Part shown: positions 1 to 4,528 of the stretch, piece after piece | Numbering within the stretch: position 1 is the first letter of the stretch | Layout of the letters: each line of letters starts with the position of its first letter | The notes under the pieces: generated by a model | The model's input: the letters and a program-made list of their open reading frames with translations, nothing else | Told to the model about the DNA's origin: nothing | Database searches by the model: none | Translations under genes and position numbers: made by a program | Source of the DNA: Aquificaceae bacterium | GTDB lineage: Bacteria > Aquificota > Aquificia > Aquificales > Aquificaceae | DNA length: 5,539 bases | Reading direction: 5' to 3' | Assembly: GCA_015490115.1 (NCBI GenBank) | Contig: WFYM01000092.1 | Location: 1 to 5,539 of the forward strand

Positions 1-1027
1 CAACGTAGTTGGGCATCAAGGGGACCTTCCCCTTTCCGCCGGGAAGGTCGACCGCGTAAGTAGGTATCCCCATCCCCGATATCCTTCCCCTCATGTATTT
101 GATTATCTCGAGACCTTTGTCTACCGTGGTCCTGAAGTGGACAGCTCCCTTTATCGGGTCGCAGTGAAAAAGGTATTGGGGCTTTACCTTTATCCTTAGA
201 AGTTCCCTGCTCAGTTTGAGCATCACCTCGGGGTCGTCGTTCACACCCTTCAAGAGGACCGCTTGGTTGTTAACGGGTATGCCGTGTCTTAAGAGTCTGT
301 CAACGGCTTCTTCTGCGAGTTCCGTAATCTCTTTCGGATGGTTGAAGTGGGTGTTTATCCATATGGGTGAGTACTTCTCGAGGATGCTGAGGAGCTTTTC
401 GTCGAAGAACCTCTGGGGTGCGAGGACGGGAAGTCTCGTCCCGAACCTTATTATCTCCACGTGCTTTATTTCCCTTAGCTTTTTCAGTATATACTCGATC
501 TTCCCAACGTCGAGGGTGAGCGGATCCCCTCCCGAGATGAGGACGTCCCTCACCTCCTCGTGCCTCTTTATGTAATCCACCATCCTGTCTATCTCTTCTT
601 TCGTTACAGCCCTCTCTCCCGCGGAGAATATCCTCTTCCTCATACAGTGACGGCAGTAAGTAGCACAGAAGGTGGTGACGACCATCAGAACCCTGTCCGG
701 ATACCTGTGGGTGAGTCCGGGTATTTCCCCTTCTTCCTTTAAGGCGTCCGGGTCTCCCGCCCTTTGGATCTTTTCGTCCACTTCCGCGACCCTCGGGATA
801 GCTTGGAGCCTTATTGGGTCGTTCGGGTCTTCGGGGTCCATAAGGGAGAGGTAGTAGGGTGTTATCGCCATAGGGTAGAGACCCCGAGTCTTCTTTATTC
901 CCTCCTCTTCTTCAGGGAGTAGCTTTATGAACTTCTTTAATTCTTCGGCTGTCCTTACCCTGTTCCTTATCTGCCACTCGTAGCTTCTCCAGTCCCTTTC
1001 GGGGATATTTTCGAAGAACCTCCTCAT
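1..1027 (-). CDS. kamA: Lysine 2,3-aminomutase (radical SAM, PLP), C-terminus cut by window edge
   Basis: 342 residues are readable and the gene continues past the left edge. The family converts L-lysine to beta-lysine in the cytoplasm using S-adenosylmethionine, a [4Fe-4S] cluster and pyridoxal phosphate. The radical-SAM motif CX3CX2C is Cys121, Cys125 and Cys128; Arg130 sits where the clostridial enzyme has its lysine-carboxylate arginine. The SAM-contacting SGGDPL lies at 165-170. Lys334, at the end of DLPGGKGK (327-334), matches the PLP lysine. Asp290 and Asp327 match the two aspartates that hold the substrate side-chain amine; as I recall, glutamate 2,3-aminomutases replace these, so lysine is the likely substrate. 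The N-terminus is shorter than in the 416-residue clostridial enzyme. The start is forced: an in-frame TGA lies at 1051-1049 and no other start codon intervenes. No Shine-Dalgarno site precedes it. Beta-lysine may be an osmolyte precursor or a lysine breakdown product; the acetyltransferase partner AblB is not in the window. Confidence 0.93.
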   Translation of the reverse strand, partial: MRRFFENIPERDWRSYEWQIRNRVRTAEELKKFIKLLPEEEEGIKKTRGLYPMAITPYYLSLMDPEDPNDPIRLQAIPRVAEVDEKIQRAGDPDALKEEGEIPGLTHRYPDRVLMVVTTFCATYCRHCMRKRIFSAGERAVTKEEIDRMVDYIKRHEEVRDVLISGGDPLTLDVGKIEYILKKLREIKHVEIIRFGTRLPVLAPQRFFDEKLLSILEKYSPIWINTHFNHPKEITELAEEAVDRLLRHGIPVNNQAVLLKGVNDDPEVMLKLSRELLRIKVKPQYLFHCDPIKGAVHFRTTVDKGLEIIKYMRGRISGMGIPTYAVDLPGGKGKVPLMPNYV

Positions 1028-1050
1028 ACTGTTAAGTTTATAATTTCTTC
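1028..1050. promoter_or_regulatory. 23-bp divergent gap between kamA and hydrolase, both promoters
   Basis: Only 23 bases separate the two divergent ATGs, so the promoter elements of both genes must lie in this gap or inside the opposing coding sequences. On the plus strand TATAAT occupies 1039-1044. On the minus strand TATAAA occupies 1042-1037, so the two -10 candidates overlap on opposite strands. I see no good -35 hexamer for either. Two polymerases could not occupy the site together, which implies mutually exclusive firing. This is inferred from sequence alone. Confidence 0.55.
1039..1044 (+). promoter_or_regulatory. Perfect -10 hexamer TATAAT for the hydrolase gene
   Basis: TATAAT ends 6 nt before the ATG at 1051. 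With usual bacterial spacing (-12 to -7) transcription would start on the A of the start codon, giving a leaderless mRNA. No purine-rich ribosome-binding site exists between the hexamer and the ATG; the sequence there is TTCTTC. No clear -35 element is seen at 16-18 nt. Confidence 0.55.
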
Positions 1051-1746
1051 ATGTTCTTCTTCGACAGGAACAATCCGAAAAGGCTCTGGGTCCACCTCCA
1101 CGGCTTTGCTACCGATATAACGGGCGAGAAGATCCAGTTTGCCAGACACCACTTCAAAAGGACGGGTCTTTACTCCTTTTTCGCCATGGACATGGACTAT
1201 GAGAAGCACACAACTACTGAGGTCTTGGACGTCCTCGAAGCCATAATTACAGGCTTTTCAAGGACATTCGATGAGATAACCCTCTGCGGAAGCTCCCACG
1301 GGAGCTACGTTGCGGCAAACTACGTAAGGTTCAGAGAAATAGGGAACTTAAAGAGGCTACTTCTTCTTTCTCCCTCCTTCGAAACGCTCGGGCTTATAGT
1401 GAAGACACTCGGCACGGAAAAGATAAAAGACTGGCTCGAAGGGAGGGAAACTCTCAAGTTTGAAGAGGAGGGGAAGAAGGTGGAGGTAAGAAGAGACTTC
1501 GCAAAGGACATAATCGAAAAGGGTTACGAGATACTCGAAGATGAAAAGGTGAACTTCCCCAAAGACCCTCCCGTTGACATAGTAGTCGTTCACGGGAAGA
1601 GGGACGAGATTGTTCCCGTAGAGAGGACGAGACTCTTCGTGAGCAAGGTGAAGGTAAAAAAGTATATTGAGGTGGACGACGACCACAGGCTATCGGAGAC
1701 CTTCGGAAAAACGCTTGTCAGCCTCATAGAGGAAGGTTTGATCTGA
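1051..1746 (+). CDS. Small alpha/beta hydrolase (serine hydrolase, YqiA/UPF0227-like)
   Basis: 231 residues, a compact cytoplasmic alpha/beta hydrolase with no signal peptide. The oxyanion-region motif HLHGF lies at 15-19. The nucleophile elbow is G-S-S-H-G at 80-84, with Ser82 as catalytic serine. The likely acid is Asp185 in HGKRDEIVP (181-189), and the likely base is His212 in DDDHRL. Order and spacing of these elements fit a complete triad, so the protein should be an active esterase, thioesterase or peptidase; the natural substrate cannot be read from sequence. The insert between strands 5 and 6 (about 110-170) is charged and helical and probably forms a small cap. ATG 1051 is the first start after an in-frame TAA at 1033-1035. 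The gene is divergent from kamA and 15 nt upstream of ttuA, so it probably heads the plus-strand run. No functional link to tRNA modification is evident. Confidence 0.8.
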   Translation: MFFFDRNNPKRLWVHLHGFATDITGEKIQFARHHFKRTGLYSFFAMDMDYEKHTTTEVLDVLEAIITGFSRTFDEITLCGSSHGSYVAANYVRFREIGNLKRLLLLSPSFETLGLIVKTLGTEKIKDWLEGRETLKFEEEGKKVEVRRDFAKDIIEKGYEILEDEKVNFPKDPPVDIVVVHGKRDEIVPVERTRLFVSKVKVKKYIEVDDDHRLSETFGKTLVSLIEEGLI

Positions 1747-1749
1747 AAG

Positions 1750-1755
1750 TATATT
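1750..1755 (+). promoter_or_regulatory. -10-like TATATT immediately before ttuA
   Basis: TATATT lies at exactly the same distance from the ttuA ATG (6 nt) as TATAAT does from the hydrolase ATG. It sits in the 15-nt gap after the hydrolase TGA at 1744-1746. It could drive a leaderless ttuA transcript independent of the hydrolase. It could also be only AT-rich spacer inside an operon, since no -35 element is recognisable. Confidence 0.35.
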
Positions 1756-1761
1756 TTCTCT

Positions 1762-2676
1762 ATGAGGTGTAGGGTCTGCGGGGGAAAGCCTGTAATATAC
1801 ATGCCCCACCACAGGCTCGCCCTTTGCAAGGAGGACTTCCTCTCTTGGTTTGAACGTTACACGGAGAGAACAATCAAAGAGTTCAGAATGTTCTCTAAGG
1901 AGGACAAAGTCCTCGTTGCTGTCTCGGGTGGAAAAGACAGCTTAGCTCTTTGGTATGTCCTCAGGAAGCTCGGCTACAGGGCCGACGGCTTTTACCTTCA
2001 TCTTGGCATAGGAGAGTATTCGGAAAGATCAAAAGAAAAGGTGGAGAAGTTTGCAAACTCCTTGGGAGCAAAGGTTATAATAAAGGACCTCAAAGAGGAG
2101 CTTGTCGGGATCCCGGAGCTTGAAAAGGTGACCTCAAGGTCCGCATGTTCCGTCTGCGGTATGCTGAAGAGATACAACTTCAACAAAGTAGCCAAAGAAC
2201 ACGGCTACACGGTAGTTGTCACCGGTCACAACCTCGACGACGAAGCCTCCTCCCTCCTTGCCAACGTAGTAAACTGGAACACCAAATACTTAGGCAGGAA
2301 GTATCCTGTCCTCGAAGAGGAGGAAGGCTTCGTGAGGAAGGCAAAGCCCTTCTGCAAGTTCACCGAAAAGGAGACAGCCCTCTACGCCCTTCTGAGAGGT
2401 ATAGACTTCATAGAGGAGGAGTGTCCCTACTCCGAAGATGCGACCTCGATCTTCTTCAAGGAGATACTAAACAGAATAGAGGAAAAATTCCCCGGAACGA
2501 AGATGAAGTTTTACCTTGAATACTTGAGGAAGGTCTACCCCAAGTTCAGGGAGAGGAAGGAGGGGAAGGTCCAACCCTGTAAGGTTTGCGGTGAGCCGAG
2601 TCCCGCTGAGGTCTGTCCTGTCTGCAAGCTGAAGGAGAGGATAGGAGGGGTTAAAATAATTAAGGACGGGGCGTAG
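1762..2676 (+). CDS. ttuA: tRNA-5-methyluridine(54) 2-sulfurtransferase (TtuA/TtcA family)
   Basis: 304 residues. TtuA makes 2-thioribothymidine at tRNA position 54 in thermophiles, adenylating the base with ATP and taking sulfur from the carrier protein TtuB via a [4Fe-4S] cluster. Seen in order: an N-terminal zinc-ribbon half (Cys3, Cys6, Cys22), the PP-loop SGGKDS (55-60), LGIGEYS (81-87), cluster cysteines Cys129 and Cys132, GHNLDDE (155-161), the third cluster cysteine Cys221 in EEECP, and a C-terminal zinc site (Cys273, Cys276, Cys285, Cys288). Two zinc sites flanking the PP-loop core distinguish TtuA from TtcA. The fourth N-terminal zinc ligand, which I recall as a His three residues after the third Cys in the Thermus enzyme, is Asp25 here; His16 or His17 may substitute. 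ATG 1762 places Cys3 and Cys6 as in the family. There is no Shine-Dalgarno site. The last codons and the TAG stop lie inside the following tRNA gene. Confidence 0.9.
   Translation: MRCRVCGGKPVIYMPHHRLALCKEDFLSWFERYTERTIKEFRMFSKEDKVLVAVSGGKDSLALWYVLRKLGYRADGFYLHLGIGEYSERSKEKVEKFANSLGAKVIIKDLKEELVGIPELEKVTSRSACSVCGMLKRYNFNKVAKEHGYTVVVTGHNLDDEASSLLANVVNWNTKYLGRKYPVLEEEEGFVRKAKPFCKFTEKETALYALLRGIDFIEEECPYSEDATSIFFKEILNRIEEKFPGTKMKFYLEYLRKVYPKFRERKEGKVQPCKVCGEPSPAEVCPVCKLKERIGGVKIIKDGA
2652..2657 (+). promoter_or_regulatory. Candidate internal promoter (-10 TAAAAT) for tRNA-Arg/smpB
   Basis: An AT-only stretch (2651-2663, TTAAAATAATTAA) lies in the otherwise GC-balanced 3' end of ttuA, just before the tRNA. 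TAAAAT at 2652-2657 would start transcription near 2664, 3 nt before the mature tRNA 5' end. A weak -35-like CTGAAG lies 17 nt upstream at 2629-2634. If used, the tRNA and smpB could be transcribed separately from ttuA. The alternative is that the stretch simply encodes Val-Lys-Ile-Ile-Lys. Confidence 0.35.
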
Positions 2677-2740
2677 CTCAACTGGACAGAGCGCGGGACT
2701 ACGGATCCCGAGGTTGTGGGTTCGACTCCCACCGCCCCGG
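2667..2740 (+). tRNA. tRNA-Arg (anticodon ACG)
   Basis: A full 74-nt cloverleaf folds by eye. The acceptor stem CGGGGCG (2667-2673) pairs perfectly with CGCCCCG (2733-2739). U8 and A9 are 2674-2675. The D stem is GCTC/GAGC (2676-2679, 2689-2692) around a loop containing GG. The anticodon stem CGGGA (2694-2698) pairs with TCCCG (2706-2710) around the loop CTACGGA, giving anticodon ACG at 2701-2703. The variable loop has 5 nt. The T stem GTGGG/CCCAC (2716-2720, 2728-2732) encloses TTCGACT. G2740 is the discriminator. The 3' CCA is not encoded (CTT follows). A34 should be deaminated to inosine by TadA, reading CGU, CGC and CGA. T2721 is position 54, the TtuA target. The first 10 nt overlap the end of ttuA, and smpB begins 10 nt downstream. 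Confidence 0.96.
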
Positions 2741-2750
2741 CTTTGAAAGT

Positions 2751-3227
2751 ATGGCAAAGAGGAAGGACATAGTAACCACGATAGCTGAGAACAAGGAGGC
2801 GAATCACAAGTTCGAGATCTTGGAAAGATACGAAGCGGGAATAGTCCTCGAGGGTCCCGAGGTAAAGTCCTTGAGAAACAAAGGGACCGTATCCTTCAAG
2901 GACAGCTTCGTTAGGGTGGAAAACGGGGAAGCTTGGCTCCACAACCTCTACATAGCCCCTTACAAGTTCGCCACGGTAAAGCCACCGGATCCCTTGAGGA
3001 AAAGGAAACTCCTCCTCCACAAGAGGGAAATAATGAGGCTCCTCGGAAAGTCTCAGGAGAAGGGCTACACGATAATACCCACAAAGCTCTACTGGAAGAA
3101 CAACTTAGTAAAGGTTGAGATAGCCCTCGCAAAAGGGAAAAAGCTCCACGACAGGAGACAGGAGCTGAAAGAGAAAGCTATGAGGAGGGAACTCGAAAGG
3201 GAGCTGAAGGGGAAGATAAGATTTTAG
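2751..3227 (+). CDS. smpB: SsrA (tmRNA)-binding protein SmpB
   Basis: 158 residues, the normal length. SmpB binds the tRNA-like domain of tmRNA and brings it to ribosomes stalled on mRNAs without a stop codon. The N-terminal beta-barrel carries AENKEANHKFEILERYEAG (12-30) and the family signature EGPEVKSLR (34-42). The motif GKKLHDRR (129-136) precedes a Lys/Arg/Glu-rich tail (137-158) that forms a helix in the mRNA channel. His133 aligns with the decoding-centre His136 of E. coli. From memory it is very like the Aquifex aeolicus protein whose structure is known. ATG 2751 gives the usual MAK start. Only a poor GAAAG lies upstream, almost touching the ATG, and the start is 10 nt after the tRNA, so processed smpB mRNA would have a near-absent leader. 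Its TAG stop interlocks with the TAA of the convergent dehydrogenase gene. The ssrA gene itself is not in the window. Confidence 0.96.
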   Translation: MAKRKDIVTTIAENKEANHKFEILERYEAGIVLEGPEVKSLRNKGTVSFKDSFVRVENGEAWLHNLYIAPYKFATVKPPDPLRKRKLLLHKREIMRLLGKSQEKGYTIIPTKLYWKNNLVKVEIALAKGKKLHDRRQELKEKAMRRELERELKGKIRF

Positions 3228-4387
3228 ATCCTTCCCTCGTAAGCCCTCTGGTATAGCTCCCTCACATCCTCGAGGGTAGGTTCGACAGGGTTCACGGTAA
3301 AGGTGTGTCTCGAGAGCATGTAGACGTCTTCGGTGAGTCTGTCTAGCTTTTCCTCCTCAACACCTACATCTTTTAAGGTCTTCAAAAGCCCTATCCTCTC
3401 GAGCAGGTCTATCAGGGCATCCACAGCCTTTTCGGGCTTTTCTTCGTAGCCCATGAGCCTTGCAAAGAGGGCGTATTTTTCCGGGTTCCCTTTTAGGTTG
3501 AACTCAGTAACGTAAGGGGCGAGGATAGCGAGTCCCTCACCGTGGGCGACTTCGGGGTAGTGAGCTGAGACGGGATGCTCCATAGCGTGGATTAGGGCAA
3601 CTCCCATGTGGTCTATGGCAACCCCTGCGAGCATAGCGGCGTAGGACATCCACCTCCTCGCCTCCTTATTTTCAGGTTCTTCCACAGCAACGGGTAGCCA
3701 CTCGGCTATTATCTGAACAGCCCTTACCGCATACTCTTCAGCCATGAAGTTATCAATCTTGTTTGTCAAGGATTCGAGGGCGTGGGTGAGGGCATCGAAA
3801 CCTGTTATGGCTGTTAAATCGGGAGGCATCGTATAGGTGAGCGTCGGATCTATTAAAGCTACCTTAGGGTAGTTAAGACTGTGGGATATGACGAGCTTTT
3901 CCTTCCTCATCTCGTTCGTGATCACCGAGTAGCGGTTCACCTCGCTTCCCGTCCCCGCTGTCGTCGGTATGCACACGACGGGTCTGTTGAGGTAAGGGAT
4001 GAGCCTCGGACCCTCGGGGTATTTGACGTAGTCCCAAGCTGAACCCTCGTTGGAGGAGACTATTGAGATAGCCTTCGCAACGTCCAAGGCGCTCCCTCCC
4101 CCGAGACCTATTATCATGTCCACCTTTTCCCTGACAGCGATCTCAGCCCCCCTGTTTACGATCGTGTCCGTAGGGTTCGGGACGACCTCGTCGAAGATCA
4201 CGTACTCCCTCACCCCGTGGGAGGAGAGGGAGCTTATCACCTTATCAATAGCACCGCTCTTTTTCGCACTCTCCCTCCCGGTTACTATCATAGCTTTGAA
4301 GCCGAACCTCCTCGCCACCTCCCCCACCTTCAGAGCGGCACCCTCTCCGAAGAAAACCTCAACCGGTCTGTAGAAGTTGACCACCAT
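3224..4387 (-). CDS. Iron-containing alcohol dehydrogenase
   Basis: 387 residues, a full-length group III alcohol dehydrogenase. These cytoplasmic enzymes interconvert alcohols and aldehydes or ketones with NAD(P) and use Fe(II). The N-terminal Rossmann-like domain opens with FYRPVEVFFGEGA (5-17) and carries the nucleotide loop GGGSALDVAK (96-105). TTAGTGSEV lies at 142-150. The helical domain supplies probable metal ligands Asp198 and His202 (GFDALTHALES), His267 (HAMEHP) and His282 (VAHGEG), with His271 as the usual extra active-site histidine. The last two ligands are 15 residues apart, where FucO and DhaT, as I recall, have 14, so there is a one-residue insertion in this loop. Substrate and cofactor preference cannot be assigned. 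ATG 4387 overlaps the stop of the small upstream gene, and GGTGGGTG 8-15 nt before it may serve as ribosome-binding site. The gene is convergent with smpB. Confidence 0.92.
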   Translation of the reverse strand: MVVNFYRPVEVFFGEGAALKVGEVARRFGFKAMIVTGRESAKKSGAIDKVISSLSSHGVREYVIFDEVVPNPTDTIVNRGAEIAVREKVDMIIGLGGGSALDVAKAISIVSSNEGSAWDYVKYPEGPRLIPYLNRPVVCIPTTAGTGSEVNRYSVITNEMRKEKLVISHSLNYPKVALIDPTLTYTMPPDLTAITGFDALTHALESLTNKIDNFMAEEYAVRAVQIIAEWLPVAVEEPENKEARRWMSYAAMLAGVAIDHMGVALIHAMEHPVSAHYPEVAHGEGLAILAPYVTEFNLKGNPEKYALFARLMGYEEKPEKAVDALIDLLERIGLLKTLKDVGVEEEKLDRLTEDVYMLSRHTFTVNPVEPTLEDVRELYQRAYEGRI

Positions 4388-4389
4388 TA
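4385..4389 (-). promoter_or_regulatory. TAATG stop/start overlap coupling the small gene to the dehydrogenase
   Basis: Read on the minus strand, the TAA stop of the 31-residue gene (4389-4387) shares its final A with the ATG of the dehydrogenase (4387-4385). Such one-base overlaps usually mean translational coupling, with the terminating ribosome restarting in place. This supports both that the small ORF is translated and that the two genes form one transcription unit. Confidence 0.7.
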
Positions 4390-4482
4390 AATTACACCCA
4401 CCGCCCTCAGAACGAGGTATATAGCTCCAGCAACAGCAACGCAGATAGCACAGGCAACAGCCAGCTTAATCAAAACCCTCAT
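4387..4482 (-). CDS. 31-residue single-pass membrane peptide upstream of the dehydrogenase
   Basis: 31 codons plus TAA, too short for routine gene calling. I do not recognise a family. The peptide starts MRVLIKL and is almost wholly hydrophobic: residues 7-25 are Leu, Ala, Val, Ile, Cys, Gly and Tyr, bounded by Arg2 and Lys6 on one side and Arg26 on the other. This fits one short transmembrane helix with little outside it. Cys11 and Cys14 form a CxxC-like spacing inside the helix, and GA at 19-20 could be a packing surface. The frame is closed upstream by TAA, with no other start before ATG 4482. Evidence for a real gene is the TAATG overlap with the dehydrogenase, a position that fills the gap exactly, and a -10-like TATCAT 7 nt before the ATG. 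It could tether or regulate the dehydrogenase, or be only a translated leader whose role is coupling. Function is unknown. Confidence 0.6.
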   Translation of the reverse strand: MRVLIKLAVACAICVAVAGAIYLVLRAVGVI

Positions 4483-4528
4483 GTAGTATATGATAGATCT
4501 CCAAACTTCGAACCGTTTTTAATAAGGG
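4483..4528. promoter_or_regulatory. 46-bp divergent promoter region
   Basis: This gap lies between the small membrane peptide (minus) and the gene of unknown function (plus). On the minus strand TATCAT (4495-4490) ends 7 nt before the peptide ATG. On the plus strand, TATGAT at 4489-4494 would give a leader of about 28 nt, while TTTAAT at 4518-4523 would give an almost leaderless start. A palindromic TTCGAA (4507-4512) sits between the candidates and could be an operator, but it is only 6 bp. No -35 hexamers are clear. Confidence 0.45.

Noticed and set aside
216..854. Three plus-strand open frames opposite kamA
   Set aside because: The minus strand carries continuous lysine 2,3-aminomutase motifs throughout; the plus-strand frames have no recognisable content.
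2642..2650. Strong Shine-Dalgarno-like TAGGAGGGG near the end of ttuA
   Set aside because: No start codon lies at a usable distance downstream; it encodes Ile-Gly-Gly within ttuA.
2668..2741. Alternative tRNA start at 2668 with acceptor GGGGCGT
   Set aside because: This would move T2674 into the stem, lose U8 and break the base pairing; starting at 2667 gives seven perfect pairs and correct U8-A9.
1744..2752. 9-nt repeat TGAAAGTAT just before ttuA (1744-1752) and at the smpB start (2744-2752)
   Set aside because: One copy includes the hydrolase stop codon and the other runs into the smpB ATG; two short copies are compatible with chance, and distances to the ATGs differ.
2467..3020. Long minus-strand open frames antisense to ttuA, the tRNA and smpB
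   Set aside because: They contain a GVEPTTSG-like stretch, the well-known spurious translation of the antisense strand of a tRNA gene, and lie opposite two clearly conserved genes.
2661..3227. smpB frame extended upstream through the tRNA
   Set aside because: The frame is open back to TAA at 2661-2663, but it contains no ATG, GTG or TTG before 2751, and MAK is the usual SmpB beginning.
4501..4525. Possible rho-independent terminator (TTCGAA region followed by a T run)
   Set aside because: The palindrome has only 6 bp with no loop, so it cannot form a terminator hairpin, and its position between two divergent genes makes a terminator unlikely.
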